A model generated the notes under the pieces. It was not told the origin of the DNA. It made no database searches and saw nothing but the letters and a program-made list of their open reading frames with translations. A stretch of DNA of 64,000 nt from Acetobacterium wieringae. Its GTDB lineage: Bacteria; Bacillota; Clostridia; Eubacteriales; Eubacteriaceae. The translations under genes were made by a program, and so were the position numbers. Positions 17,087 to 26,391 of this stretch are shown in pieces. The stretch is from contig NZ_JAIPPU010000004.1 of NCBI RefSeq assembly GCF_026646375.1, forward strand, positions 124,001 through 188,000. The letters run 5' to 3'. Numbering within the stretch: position 1 is the stretch's first letter; every line of letters begins with the position of its first letter.

Positions 17087-18127
17087 TTAAATGGGGAAAT
17101 CGGCAATAAAGTCGATACCGGTTTTTTCAGCCAGTCCAAAACAGATGTTCATATTTTGTACCGCCTGCCCGGCGGCTCCTTTAATCAGGTTATCAATAGC
17201 TCCTACGACAATGACGTGGTTGGTTCTGGGATCAATGGTCAACCCAATATCACAAAAATTAGTTCCTTTCACCCAGCGGGTTTCCGGCATCCGGTTTTCA
17301 AGAATTCTGACAAAATATTCATCGTGATAGAATTCACGGTAAATCGCTTTGAGCTCATCCAGATGCAGGTCAGCGATTAATTTAGCATAGGATAAGGCCA
17401 GAATGCCCCGATTCATTGGAACCAGATGGGGGGTGAACAGAATATTAAAATCCTGACCATTTAGTAGCCGCAATTCCTGCTCAATTTCTGGAGTATGTCG
17501 ATGGGAACCGATTTTATAAGCCTTGATGGTTTCATTGCACTCGGAGTACATCAACTCGGTAACTGTTCCCCGGCCAGCTCCAGTTACCCCTGATTTGGCA
17601 TCGACGATAATACTGCCCGTATCAATCAGATTATTTTTAATTAATGGTGCCAGGCTTAAAATGCTGCACGTTGTATAACAGCCAGGATTCGAAATGAGCT
17701 GAGCATTTTTTATCTCCTCTCGATGCAATTCACATAATCCATAAACCGCATCATTTAGTAATGAATGGTTAAAATGCTCGGTTTGGTACCAATCCTCATA
17801 TACATCGATATCTTTAATCCGGAAATCAGCCCCCAGATCGATGACCTTTGTTTTTGTGAGCACCTCCGCCGTAACGGTTTTGGATGCAATTCCATGGGGT
17901 AAGGCCAAAAATACCACATCCGACTTCTCTGCCAATTCTTTGATGTCGGTTGCCTCACAAACGAGATCGGTAATACCTTGAAAGTTTCCATAGATATCAC
18001 TGAATTTTTGTCCGGAAAAGCTTCTGGTTCCGATTGTCACCACTTCTACTTCAGGATGCCGCATTAAAATACGGATCAATTCCTGTCCGGCATAACCAGT
18101 TCCTCCGATAACAGATGCTTTAATCAT
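17087..18127 (-). CDS. argC: N-acetyl-gamma-glutamyl-phosphate reductase
   Basis: This 346-aa NADPH-dependent dehydrogenase reduces acetylglutamyl phosphate to the semialdehyde. The Rossmann motif is at the very start (SVIGGTGYAGQELIRIL) and the catalytic cysteine lies in LISNPGCYTTCSI near residue 147; GSHRHTPEIEQ near 210 is also conserved. AGAAAGGAAG lies about 10 nt upstream of the ATG. It is the first gene of the minus-strand arg group and is transcribed divergently from argG, so both could answer to ArgR bound in the 382-bp spacer. Confidence 0.96.
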   Translation of the reverse strand: MIKASVIGGTGYAGQELIRILMRHPEVEVVTIGTRSFSGQKFSDIYGNFQGITDLVCEATDIKELAEKSDVVFLALPHGIASKTVTAEVLTKTKVIDLGADFRIKDIDVYEDWYQTEHFNHSLLNDAVYGLCELHREEIKNAQLISNPGCYTTCSILSLAPLIKNNLIDTGSIIVDAKSGVTGAGRGTVTELMYSECNETIKAYKIGSHRHTPEIEQELRLLNGQDFNILFTPHLVPMNRGILALSYAKLIADLHLDELKAIYREFYHDEYFVRILENRMPETRWVKGTNFCDIGLTIDPRTNHVIVVGAIDNLIKGAAGQAVQNMNICFGLAEKTGIDFIADFPI

Positions 18128-18424
18128 TTTATTTTACTTCCTTTCTTAAATGTCTTTGTTTAAGAATAGTAAGAGTTTAGGCAAACCGGATTACACAATC
18201 CTACAAATAAAGTCGAGATGTGGTTTATCTACAATCTTAGTATTCTATTTTTATACTATCCAAGTAAACTCTTTAAATATTTATTTTACCAAACTATATG
18301 AAGTCTGTCTGTTAGTTTCTTAAATATATCATCTATTATTTTTGTATTATACTCGTTATTTTATGCATAATCAAGCGTTTTTATGTATATTTATAAATAT
18401 ATTCGAATTATTTTCTTTTTATAC

Positions 18425-18453
18425 TTGCTTTTCATTTGAAATGATTGTATAAT
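18425..18453 (+). promoter_or_regulatory. argG promoter
   Basis: TTGCTT (18425-18430) and a perfect TATAAT (18448-18453) are 17 nt apart. The spacer holds the 13-bp palindrome TCATTTGAAATGA. The -10 is about 57 nt from the argG start. Confidence 0.7.
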
Positions 18454-18457
18454 CATT
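18440..18457. promoter_or_regulatory. candidate ArgR operator (ARG box) over the argG -10
   Basis: AATGATTGTATAATCATT is an 18-bp imperfect palindrome with 7-bp arms around GTAT. It has the length and symmetry of an ARG box but reads TGATT where the classical half-site reads TGAAT. It covers the -10 element, where a repressor would block transcription. Assignment to ArgR is inferred. Confidence 0.4.
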
Positions 18458-18509
18458 CATGTAATTAAGTTGATCATACAAACGAGATAATTATCAGGAG
18501 GATATAAAA

Positions 18510-19727
18510 TTGAAGAAAAAAGTAATTCTTGCCTATTCCGGGGGATTGGATACCACAACCATTATCCCATGGCTTAAAAATACCTATGACTATGATGTTA
18601 TTGCTGTGTGTGTTGATGTGGGACAGGGTACTGAACTCGACGGTCTTGAGGAAAGAGCTCTGGCTTCTGGTGCCAGCAAACTATATATTGAAGACGTAAC
18701 CGACGAATTCGTCGAAGATTATGTGTGGCCTGCTCTTCAGGCTGATGCCATTTATGAAAAAAAATATTTATTGGGCACCTCCCTGGCCCGTCCTTTGATT
18801 GCCAAGGTGCTGGTAAAATATGCTGAACTGGAAGGCGCTGAAGCCATCTGTCATGGTGCCACTGGCAAGGGAAATGACCAGGTTCGTTTTGAACTAACTA
18901 TTGGTGCTTTAGCACCGCAGTTAAAAATCATTGCTCCCTGGCGAATTTGGGATATTAAATCCCGGGAAGATGCTATGGACTACTGTGTCATGCATGATAT
19001 CAAGGTACCGATGTCGATCAGCAACAGCTATAGCCGGGATAAAAATATTCTGCATATGAGCCACGAAGGTCTGGAACTGGAAGATCCTTCCCTGGAACCA
19101 CAATATAAAAAATTACTGCAAATGACCACCCCATTGGAAGAAGCGCCAGACGAAGCTGAAATTGTCAGTCTAGACTTTGAACAGGGGATTCCCGTCCGAC
19201 TGAATGGTAGCGAAATGACTGGCCGAGAACTGCTTGAACAACTCAATATTATTGGTGGCCGTCACAGCATCGGTGTCGTTGATCTGATTGAAAACCGGGT
19301 GGTGGGGATGAAATCCCGGGGAATTTATGAAACTCCCGGCGGCTCAATCCTTTACAAAGCCCATGAAGAATTGGAGCACATGTGTCTTGATCGCCAAACC
19401 TTTGGTTTTAAACAACAGGCTGCGGTAAAATTTGCCGAACTGGCCTACAACGGCGAATGGTTCACACCCCTGCGGGAAGCCTTAACAGCCTTTGTGGATG
19501 AAACCCAAAAAACAGTTACCGGAAATGTTCGTTTAAAATTATATAAGGGTAATATTATTCTCATTGGTGTGACCTCGCCTTACTCACTCTACAATGCTGA
19601 AATTGCCAGCTTTACCACTGGTGATCTGTATGATCATAAGGACGCTGAAGGATTTATCCATTTATTTGGCTTACCGCTCAAGGTTCGTGCTTTAATGCGA
19701 CTTAGCCGCGAAGAAAAAGGGGAATAG
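18510..19727 (+). CDS. argG: argininosuccinate synthase
   Basis: A 405-aa ATP-pyrophosphatase-fold enzyme that joins citrulline and aspartate. The N-terminal [15 protein letters not shown] is the P-loop of N-type ATP pyrophosphatases; [15 protein letters not shown] and [18 protein letters not shown] segments follow the family. It starts with TTG at 18510, with a perfect AGGAGG 8 nt upstream, so the weak start codon is well supported. argH follows 6 nt after its stop. Together they complete arginine synthesis once citrulline is made by ornithine carbamoyltransferase, which is not in the window. Confidence 0.97.
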   Translation: MKKKVILAYSGGLDTTTIIPWLKNTYDYDVIAVCVDVGQGTELDGLEERALASGASKLYIEDVTDEFVEDYVWPALQADAIYEKKYLLGTSLARPLIAKVLVKYAELEGAEAICHGATGKGNDQVRFELTIGALAPQLKIIAPWRIWDIKSREDAMDYCVMHDIKVPMSISNSYSRDKNILHMSHEGLELEDPSLEPQYKKLLQMTTPLEEAPDEAEIVSLDFEQGIPVRLNGSEMTGRELLEQLNIIGGRHSIGVVDLIENRVVGMKSRGIYETPGGSILYKAHEELEHMCLDRQTFGFKQQAAVKFAELAYNGEWFTPLREALTAFVDETQKTVTGNVRLKLYKGNIILIGVTSPYSLYNAEIASFTTGDLYDHKDAEGFIHLFGLPLKVRALMRLSREEKGE

Positions 19728-19733
19728 AATAAA

Positions 19734-21113
19734 ATGAAAAAAATGTGGGGAGGTCGGTTTTCTAAAAAAACCGACCTTTTAACTGATGATTTCAACTCGT
19801 CGATTTCCTTTGATCAACGTCTGTACAAGCAGGACATCACTGGAAGTATTGCTCATGCCCGAATGCTTGGAAAACAGAATATTATTGATCCCAACGAAGC
19901 TGAACTGATCATCAAAACGTTAGAAACGATTCTTATCGATATCGAAGCCGGAAACGTTGAGTTTTCGGTATCAATGGAAGATATTCATATGAATGTCGAA
20001 GCCATTCTGACTGAACGGATTGGTGATGTCGGCAAAAAACTCCATACCGGCCGAAGCCGAAATGATCAGGTGGCGACCGACATGCGCCTCTATGTCAAGG
20101 AAATTGCTGATGACTGCAAGGCTCTGATTCGCAACCTGATTCTGATCCTGTTAGATCTTGCTGATGACCATACCAACACCATCATGCCCGGCTATACACA
20201 TCTGCAACGGGCCCAACCCATTACTTTTGCCCATCATCTGATGGCTTATGTGGAAATGTTTAAGCGGGATATGATCCGAATGACCCAGGTCAAAGCGATG
20301 GCTGACACCTTACCGCTGGGTTCAGGTGCTTTGGCAACTACTACCTATCCACTGGATCGGGCCGCCGTTGCCGCAGAATTAGACTTTGCCTTTGTTTCGC
20401 TGAACAGTCTTGATGGGGTTTCCGACCGTGATTTCTGCCTTGATTTCCTTGAAGCGGCTTCCGTCTTAATGATGCACCTCAGCCGTTTTTCGGAAGAGAT
20501 TATCCTCTGGTGCAGTAGCGAGTTTAATTTCATCACCCTCGATGATGCCTTCAGTACTGGCAGTAGCATCATGCCTCAGAAAAAAAATCCGGACATTGCC
20601 GAACTGGTGCGGGGAAAAACAGGCCGGGTATATGGCAACCTGATGGGCCTGCTGACCACCATGAAGGGGATTCCCCTCGCCTATAATAAAGACATGCAGG
20701 AGGATAAGGAACCGGTGTTCGATACCTATGATACCATTAAAATCTGCCTGATCACTTTTGCCAAAATGATCAAAACCCTGACCGTTAATAAGGAAACGAT
20801 GAAAAAGGCAGCCGCCGGCGGATTTTCCAATGCCACCGATGCCGCTGATTGGCTGGTTAAACATGGGGTCGCCTTTCGTGATGCCCATGAAATCATTGGC
20901 AAACTAGTGTTTTTTGCGCTGGAGCAGCAAAAAAGTCTGGATGAACTGACCCTGGAAGAATACCAGCGTGTCTCACCCGTTTTTGATGAATCTATTTTTT
21001 CTGCCATCGATTTAAGTGTATGTGTCAATCAACGAAATATTATTGGCGGACCGGCCGAAGAACAGGTTCGAAAAGCCATCGCTTTTAACCATCAATGGTT
21101 AGCTCAAAACTAA
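19734..21113 (+). CDS. argH: argininosuccinate lyase
   Basis: This 459-aa member of the fumarase/aspartase superfamily splits argininosuccinate into arginine and fumarate. The family signature [20 protein letters not shown] is near residue 280, [16 protein letters not shown] near 105 and [17 protein letters not shown] near 155. The tetrameric enzyme is cytoplasmic. It follows argG by 6 nt and is translated from the same transcript. Fumarate released here could feed the fumarase encoded 13 kb away. Length and motifs are complete. Confidence 0.97.
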   Translation: MKKMWGGRFSKKTDLLTDDFNSSISFDQRLYKQDITGSIAHARMLGKQNIIDPNEAELIIKTLETILIDIEAGNVEFSVSMEDIHMNVEAILTERIGDVGKKLHTGRSRNDQVATDMRLYVKEIADDCKALIRNLILILLDLADDHTNTIMPGYTHLQRAQPITFAHHLMAYVEMFKRDMIRMTQVKAMADTLPLGSGALATTTYPLDRAAVAAELDFAFVSLNSLDGVSDRDFCLDFLEAASVLMMHLSRFSEEIILWCSSEFNFITLDDAFSTGSSIMPQKKNPDIAELVRGKTGRVYGNLMGLLTTMKGIPLAYNKDMQEDKEPVFDTYDTIKICLITFAKMIKTLTVNKETMKKAAAGGFSNATDAADWLVKHGVAFRDAHEIIGKLVFFALEQQKSLDELTLEEYQRVSPVFDESIFSAIDLSVCVNQRNIIGGPAEEQVRKAIAFNHQWLAQN

Positions 21114-21172
21114 ATTCTGAACGAATTGAATTGATCACGCCAATTAAATCAAGAAAGTTTTTTTAGCTTCCT

Positions 21173-21201
21173 TTGTCTTGTTTTTCACAAAGAAATATGA
21201 T
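21173..21201 (+). promoter_or_regulatory. promoter of the TetR-family gene
   Basis: TTGTCT (21173-21178) and TATGAT (21196-21201) are 17 nt apart. A TTTGT/ACAAA inverted pair spans the spacer. The -10 lies about 64 nt before the ATG. Confidence 0.5.
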
Positions 21202-21264
21202 ATGCTTTAATTATATCTTACGCATTTTTGCACATTACTAAAATATAGAATTAGAGAGTATAAA

Positions 21265-21927
21265 ATGGGAAAATACAAGGTTGGTAAAGAAACCAAGGAA
21301 AAGATTTATGAGGCATCTAAAGCCTTGTTTTATGAATATGGCTATACCAGCACCACCTGTCTGAAGATTGCCAAGGAATCTGGGGCGAATGTTGGTCTGA
21401 TCAATTATTATTATGGCTCAAAAGGCGGCCTTGGAATTGAATTATATAATGAACTCATGTCGACTATCAAAGCAAAGGTTACCGAAAATCTTTACAAATT
21501 AGGGATCGAAACAACCCTTTTACTTCAAACAGCCATCGAATGGCGGGTATTGAACAACAATATGCGATTCAATAAAAATTTCAGTCGATTTTACTACGAT
21601 TTGTTGGGAGAAAATGTTCTCTACAAGGAACAAAGTGTGGTCACCGATTTTTACCGCAATCTGGCTGAAAGCTGCGACCTTCACTACAGCGACTTTGAAA
21701 TTGCCTTTATTTCGTTTGCCAGCGCCGGCGCTACACAAGGTATTAATCTTGCTTATGATGCCGGGCTTATTGATTGTTCTTCTCAAGATTTCATTAACTC
21801 CAGTATTCATCTGTTGCTGAACAATATGGGTCTTGATCCCACTCTCATTAAACAGGTGATTAACGAGTCCTACGAAATCGAAAAAATGTTCACCGTACGA
21901 ATCGAAAAGAATTTTAACATTATCTGA
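21265..21927 (+). CDS. TetR-family transcriptional regulator
   Basis: A 220-aa regulator with an N-terminal TetR helix-turn-helix: IYEASKALFYEYGYTSTTCL, then IAKESGANVGLINYYYGSKG with the recognition helix and the typical FxxK-like YYGSKGGL end. The rest is an alpha-helical ligand and dimerisation domain with no recognisable subfamily. It probably controls itself and perhaps the MFS transporter gene downstream on the same strand, which has its own promoter 250 nt further on. A strong terminator follows it. The inducer is unknown. Confidence 0.9.
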   Translation: MGKYKVGKETKEKIYEASKALFYEYGYTSTTCLKIAKESGANVGLINYYYGSKGGLGIELYNELMSTIKAKVTENLYKLGIETTLLLQTAIEWRVLNNNMRFNKNFSRFYYDLLGENVLYKEQSVVTDFYRNLAESCDLHYSDFEIAFISFASAGATQGINLAYDAGLIDCSSQDFINSSIHLLLNNMGLDPTLIKQVINESYEIEKMFTVRIEKNFNII

Positions 21928-21962
21928 TCGCATCCTTTATTCTGGCTTTTCCTGTCTCCTTA

Positions 21963-21994
21963 CAGCGTCATGCTTAACATGGCGCTGTTTTTTT
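21963..21994 (+). terminator. intrinsic terminator of the TetR-family gene
   Basis: CAGCGTCATG and CATGGCGCTG pair over 10 positions with one G-U, around a 5-nt loop, and are followed by seven Ts on the plus strand. Confidence 0.85.
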
Positions 21995-22171
21995 ATGCTC
22001 TTTCTTTATATATTTTTAATTACAATTAACTTTTCGACTAAATAGATCTAACAACCCATCTCACTATTTCGCAAATCACTGTAAAATTTTAACAATTTAT
22101 TGTTTAAACGTTTATTAATGTACTTATTTCCGTATATTTTCGTAATCTATTGCTTTTCTCACAAATAATGC

Positions 22172-22200
22172 TGGACAAACCCGATTTTGCATGCTATTAT
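22172..22200 (+). promoter_or_regulatory. promoter of the MFS transporter leader
   Basis: TGGACA (22172-22177) and TATTAT (22195-22200) are exactly 17 nt apart. Transcription from here would give a 5' leader of roughly 345 nt before the MFS start at 22555. Confidence 0.55.
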
Positions 22201-22206
22201 CATCAT

Positions 22207-22554
22207 ACACTTAAACGTAACTAATATTGTATTTGTATAACTTATTGATCACTGAATCAGCATCCAGCTGTATCAAACGATTATATGGTTCAGTGATTGA
22301 AAATAGTGCTTTTGGGGGGTGAATTGCACACCAATTTAAGAAGGAGGATTGAAAGAATTCATGTTACAACACCCTTGCTATTATCCTATCTGAACCAAGC
22401 CAAATAGCAAACGTTTAAATCACATTAGCATTCATGCCCAAACATTTTATTTTTACGGATTGCTGGCTATATACCCATCTCAAAAATCAGGGCTGGGTAT
22501 AATTGAAACTTCCAGTCTGATTTCTGGAAGATATCTTTATGAAGAGGTGAACTT
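22207..22554 (+). promoter_or_regulatory. long structured 5' leader of the MFS transporter gene
   Basis: The leader contains a perfect 9-bp pair ATCACTGAA / TTCAGTGAT (near 22248-22290), a G-rich stretch with GTGC/GCAC pairing near 22306-22330, a mini-ORF with its own Shine-Dalgarno, then a 7-bp pair ATACCCA / TGGGTAT and a 7-bp pair CTTCCAG / CTGGAAG just before the MFS ribosome site. It matches no riboswitch class I recognise. Post-initiation control of the transporter is inferred from this layout. Confidence 0.45.
22361..22393 (+). CDS. candidate 10-codon leader peptide
   Basis: ATG at 22361 opens a frame encoding MLQHPCYYPI and a TGA stop. AAGGAGG ends 13 nt before the ATG, a wide but possible spacing; an in-frame TTG 12 nt earlier is too close to it. 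The strong ribosome site in a leader with no other use for it is the main support. Translation-dependent attenuation, as in drug-export gene leaders, is possible, but chance cannot be excluded. Confidence 0.3.
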   Translation: MLQHPCYYPI

Positions 22555-23733
22555 ATGAAAAACAATACGTTCCTAAAAATTGCTGTATTATCAGTTTTCT
22601 TTGTCCAAATGGGGGTTGGTACCATCACACCGGCAATCGCCAATATTGCCGCCGCTTTCCCAGATGTTCCATTTACGACTCTTTTACTTGTGTCGACACT
22701 GGCAGTTTTGATGTCTGTTCCGGCAACCCTGATTTCTGGTCGCCTTGCCGGTAGTGTTGTAAAATACAAAACCCTGTTAATCGTTGGTATGATTCTCTTT
22801 ATCGGCGGTGGTATGGCTCCCTATTTTATGACCGCTTCCAGTTTTACGGCAATCCTGATCGTTCGAGCCATCTTCGGTATTGGACTGGGGATTGTTACGC
22901 CTTTGGGCGCCGCACTGATTATCGCTTTCTTTGATGGTGAGGTTCGAGCTCAAATGATGGGTCTCAGCGGTGTCGTCGGCAACGTTGGAGGAATTCTTTT
23001 CCAATTACTCGGTGGTTTTGCGGCAACGATTTCCTGGGAATATGCCTTTTTAGTTCATGGATTAGGGATTATTACCCTAGTGATTGTTCTGTTCCTGCCT
23101 GAGCCAGCAAAAGCTCCTGCTCAAGCCGTTGGTGAAGCAAAGCCCAAATTACCCGGTGCTGTGTTTGCTTTTGCCGGTTTAATTTTCTTCATGATGGTTC
23201 TAATTTACCCCATGTTGGTTAATATGTCTTCAATTATCGCTGCTGGTGGTATGGGAACTGCTGGTGATGCGGCTCTCGTCTTGACGATGTTTACAGTCGG
23301 CGGAATGCTGGGAGGTCTAATTTTCGCTAAAGTCTTCGGTGTTTTTAAGAGTAATACCATGCCAGTAGGCGTTGCTTTAATAGCTGTCGCCATGGTTAGT
23401 ATTGGTCTGGGAAATTCCATTGCCTTTATGTACATTGGTACAACTGTCGCCGGGATTGGTTTAAGTTTTATCATGCCAAGTATCTTCATGAATTTGGGCG
23501 CAGCTGTTCATCCCAGTCAGATGCCCACCGCCTCGGGAATTGTAATGGCGTCCATGAACGTTGGTGGATTCTGTTCAGCTTATTTCTTCGCTCTTTTAGC
23601 CGGAGTTATGGGGGTAGACATGATGGTTAATATTAAATTTCCTTTCTATATATCCATGATCGCTTTTGCAGTAATTGCGATCGCTCTGCTGTTTATTAAA
23701 CCCAAGCAGCAAAGTGCACCTCAACCTGAATAA
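22555..23733 (+). CDS. MFS transporter
   Basis: A 392-aa major facilitator with about 12 hydrophobic helices and a short central loop near residues 185-200 rich in Ala, Pro and Lys. The N-terminal half has the pattern GVGTITPAIANIAAAFP of DHA-type exporters, and LISGRLAGSVVKYKTLLIVG resembles the conserved loop between helices 2 and 3. Substrate cannot be predicted: drug/proton antiporters and organic-solute carriers both fit. GAGGTGAACTT precedes the ATG. The long leader and nearby TetR gene suggest inducible expression. Confidence 0.85.
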   Translation: MKNNTFLKIAVLSVFFVQMGVGTITPAIANIAAAFPDVPFTTLLLVSTLAVLMSVPATLISGRLAGSVVKYKTLLIVGMILFIGGGMAPYFMTASSFTAILIVRAIFGIGLGIVTPLGAALIIAFFDGEVRAQMMGLSGVVGNVGGILFQLLGGFAATISWEYAFLVHGLGIITLVIVLFLPEPAKAPAQAVGEAKPKLPGAVFAFAGLIFFMMVLIYPMLVNMSSIIAAGGMGTAGDAALVLTMFTVGGMLGGLIFAKVFGVFKSNTMPVGVALIAVAMVSIGLGNSIAFMYIGTTVAGIGLSFIMPSIFMNLGAAVHPSQMPTASGIVMASMNVGGFCSAYFFALLAGVMGVDMMVNIKFPFYISMIAFAVIAIALLFIKPKQQSAPQPE

Positions 23734-23756
23734 TCAACCTGAATTTAAACTAAAAA

Positions 23757-23790
23757 AACCACAACGCATTTTGCTGTTGTGGTTTTTTTT
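23757..23790. terminator. bidirectional terminator between the MFS and EamA genes
   Basis: AACCACAAC and GTTGTGGTT pair around a 10-nt loop; eight Ts follow on the plus strand and a run of As precedes, giving Ts on the minus strand. It serves two convergent genes. Confidence 0.85.
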
Positions 23791-23806
23791 GATTGTTATT
23801 TTTGAC

Positions 23807-24655
23807 CTACTCATTAATCTCGTTAAGCTGCGTTTTAGAGGGCACCATTGTCAGGCCAATTCCCATCAGAATGATCGCAAAACCGGCTAACGAAAGAAAT
23901 GATGGGGTTTCTCCCACAAAAAAGAACACAAAAATCGGATTGAGTATGGGTTCAGCCAATGAAAGAATTGAGGCTTTTAATGGTGAAATCAGGCGCACCC
24001 CCCCTGAGAGAAAGAGATAAGCAATACCAATCTGAAAAACACCCAGAAAAGCCAAGCCAAACCAACCATAAACTGAGATGCCGGTAAAGTCCAGCTGACT
24101 CGACATGGTTAACAAAATGATCAAACTCAACCATAAATTATTTAATCCCACAATTGAAGCATCCGATATTGGATAGTCTTTGTCTAATAAATACTGAACC
24201 GCCGCATAGGCAATCCCATTGGTTAAAGCCAACAGATCTCCCCAGGGGTTTCCACCGTCAGCCGCACTTAATATTAGAATGATCCCCAGTAAAATAAACA
24301 GTCGTGGAATCAAATCACGCTTTGTTATTTTTTTCCCTTTGACCACGTAAAACAAGTATAGCCATAGTGGTGCCGTACATTGAAGAATAATCGCATTTGC
24401 TGCCGTTGTAATTTTTGTTGTTAATACAAACATCACACATAAATAACAATACGAGACAACCAAACCGACATAATATTTTGAAAATTTGATTTTCTTCCAT
24501 TGAATCATGGGCAAAAAAATAAGACCTGCTATGATTGCCCTACCGAATGTTATCGTAAAAGCATTCGCATTGATCAGCTTGATAAACAACCCGCCGGTGC
24601 TGAATAACATCATGGCAATAAGCACATATAAGCTTCCTTTTGTCGTTTTTTCCAT
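23807..24655 (-). CDS. EamA-family (DMT superfamily) transporter
   Basis: A 282-aa membrane protein with ten predicted helices formed by two EamA repeats of about 140 aa. Typical motifs include FSTGGLFIKLIN in helix 1, FGRAIIAGLIFLP in helix 2 and SLAEPILNPIFVFFFVGETP in helix 9. Family members export amino acids or metabolites, but the substrate here is unknown. The ATG at 24655 is preferred because GGAGG lies 5 nt upstream; a GTG two codons earlier falls within that ribosome site. It converges on the MFS gene with a shared terminator and diverges from the ComM-like gene. Confidence 0.88.
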   Translation of the reverse strand: MEKTTKGSLYVLIAMMLFSTGGLFIKLINANAFTITFGRAIIAGLIFLPMIQWKKIKFSKYYVGLVVSYCYLCVMFVLTTKITTAANAIILQCTAPLWLYLFYVVKGKKITKRDLIPRLFILLGIILILSAADGGNPWGDLLALTNGIAYAAVQYLLDKDYPISDASIVGLNNLWLSLIILLTMSSQLDFTGISVYGWFGLAFLGVFQIGIAYLFLSGGVRLISPLKASILSLAEPILNPIFVFFFVGETPSFLSLAGFAIILMGIGLTMVPSKTQLNEINE

Positions 24656-24777
24656 GAGCACCTCCTTATCATTATTAAACTTGTTTTATCATAATACCAT
24701 AACCATCTAATTATTTCTCTATATTTTTACGTTTATTTCCGGTATAATGTCCATAATAAGTTGGAGGTAAACTTTTT

Positions 24778-26304
24778 ATGTTATCACAGGTGAAAAGTAG
24801 CGGACTGCTAGGTGTTAATGGCGTTATTGTCACAGTTGAAATTGATATTTCCCGGGGTCTTCCCGCCTATTCACTGGTCGGTCTACCAGATGTCGGCATC
24901 AAAGAATCCAAGGATCGGGTTTTTTCAGCCATCAAAAACAATGGTTTCAAATATCCGATGGAACGAATCACCATTAACCTCGCTCCAGCCGATCTGAAAA
25001 AGGAAGGCCCAGCCTTTGATCTGGCCATTGCCCTGGGAATCCTGACTGCTTCAGAGCAACTCTCCTGGGATCATCCCGAGACCTTTCTAGTTATCGGCGA
25101 ATTATCCCTCAGTGGCGAAATTAGAAGTGTTAATGGGGTTTTGCCGATGGTACTGGCGGCTAAAGAAGCCGGCATTACCAACATTCTGGTGCCCGTTGAT
25201 AATCGTCATGAAGCAGCGGTGGTTCAGAATGTAAATGTTTATCCCGTAAAAGATTTTCACGAAGCGGTTTCCTTTTTGAAACAGGAACTCATCATCGACC
25301 CCTTTATGATCAATCATAAGACGCTTCTGAATGTGGAAAACAACTGTCATAGCATTGATTTTTCTGATATTCGAGGCCAGGATCTGGCCAAACGGGGATT
25401 GGAAATTGCCGCTGCCGGGGCTCACAACTGTCTGATGAGCGGGCCTCCCGGGTCAGGAAAGACCATGTTAGCTAAAGGGTTCCCTTCCATCCTGCCGGAT
25501 CTCACCATGGACGAAGCCCTCGAGATCACCAAGATTCACAGTATTTCCGGACTCCTGAAAAACAATGCCATTATTAGTCAACGTCCTTTTCGATCTCCCC
25601 ACCATACCATTTCTAAAGTTTCGTTGGTTGGCGGTGGCCGGATTCCCAAGCCTGGCGAGGTTTCACTGGCCCACCTGGGGGTGCTTTTTCTCGATGAACT
25701 GCCGGAATTCCAAAAATCAGCTCTGGAGGTTTTACGTCAACCGATCGAAGATCAGGAGGTGACCATTTCCCGGGTCAACACCTCGCTGACTTTTCCGGCC
25801 AGCTTTACCCTGATCACCTCAATGAACCCCTGTCCCTGTGGTTATCTCACTGATCCAGCCCATGAATGTATCTGCACACCCCAACAGATTAAAAACTATC
25901 AGGGCAAAATATCCGGCCCACTGATGGATCGACTGGATATTTTTGTGGAAATTCCCAGCACCACCTACGATGAGCTTCAGACCAAACCCAAGGGTGAAAG
26001 CTCTTCTGTCATCAAAAAACGGGTCGATGCTGCCCGCGAACGACAAAATCAACGCTATCAGAATCTGGATATTTTTTATAATGCACAGCTTTCGCCAAAA
26101 CTGATGGAGATTTACTGTAAACTTGGACCTGCTGAAGAAACCCTGATGAAAAATGTCTATACCAAGATGAAACTCAGTGCCCGTGGCTACCATCGGATTT
26201 TAAAGTTAGCCCGTACCATTGCTGACTTAGATGGATCCCAAACCATTCAAATCGCTCATTTATCCGAAGCGATTCAGTATCGGGGAATGACCCGATTGTC
26301 CTAA
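24778..26304 (+). CDS. ComM/YifB-family magnesium-chelatase-like AAA+ ATPase
   Basis: A 508-aa protein with an N-terminal Lon-like ChlI domain (about 20-140; AYSLVGLPDVGIKESKDRV), a magnesium-chelatase AAA+ core with Walker A GPPGSGKTMLAKGF near residue 220 and Walker B VLFLDELPEF, an NPCPCGY segment, and a C-terminal domain (SARGYHRILKLARTIADLDG). ComM, the studied relative, is a hexameric helicase that drives branch migration during natural transformation. Whether this organism is competent is unknown. GGAGG precedes the ATG by about 10 nt and TATAAT lies at about 24745. Confidence 0.92.
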   Translation: MLSQVKSSGLLGVNGVIVTVEIDISRGLPAYSLVGLPDVGIKESKDRVFSAIKNNGFKYPMERITINLAPADLKKEGPAFDLAIALGILTASEQLSWDHPETFLVIGELSLSGEIRSVNGVLPMVLAAKEAGITNILVPVDNRHEAAVVQNVNVYPVKDFHEAVSFLKQELIIDPFMINHKTLLNVENNCHSIDFSDIRGQDLAKRGLEIAAAGAHNCLMSGPPGSGKTMLAKGFPSILPDLTMDEALEITKIHSISGLLKNNAIISQRPFRSPHHTISKVSLVGGGRIPKPGEVSLAHLGVLFLDELPEFQKSALEVLRQPIEDQEVTISRVNTSLTFPASFTLITSMNPCPCGYLTDPAHECICTPQQIKNYQGKISGPLMDRLDIFVEIPSTTYDELQTKPKGESSSVIKKRVDAARERQNQRYQNLDIFYNAQLSPKLMEIYCKLGPAEETLMKNVYTKMKLSARGYHRILKLARTIADLDGSQTIQIAHLSEAIQYRGMTRLS

Positions 26305-26336
26305 TGACTGTGATCGATGTTGTACCGCAGCTCAAA

Positions 26337-26381
26337 AAAACAAAAAGACTATCCGTTTATCGTCGATAGTCTTTTTGTTTT
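26337..26381. terminator. bidirectional terminator between the comM-like gene and lgt
   Basis: A stem of about 17 bp (AAAACAAAAAGACTATC with GATAGTCTTTTTGTTTT) around an 11-nt loop carries A/T-rich ends on both sides, giving a U-tract in either direction. Confidence 0.85.
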
Positions 26382-26391
26382 AGTATTAAGA

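Larger units (their letters stand above)
18128..18509. promoter_or_regulatory. divergent argC / argG control region
   Basis: This 382-bp AT-rich spacer separates argC and argG and contains no gene. The argG promoter and a candidate ArgR site lie at its right end. The argC side has no clean -35/-10 pair that I can defend. Several AT-rich palindromic stretches occur near 18364 and 18387 but do not fit an ARG box well. Confidence 0.5.

Noticed and set aside
18128..18509. T-box or other riboswitch between argC and argG
   Set aside because: No T-box GGUGG motif, no terminator and no aptamer core are visible; the region looks like ordinary AT-rich promoter DNA.
20466..20888. 140-codon minus-strand frame inside argH
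   Set aside because: Antisense shadow of a complete, strongly conserved enzyme gene; no start signal.
22361..22393. Extending the leader mini-ORF to the in-frame TTG at 22349
   Set aside because: The TTG lies one base from the Shine-Dalgarno, too close to be used.
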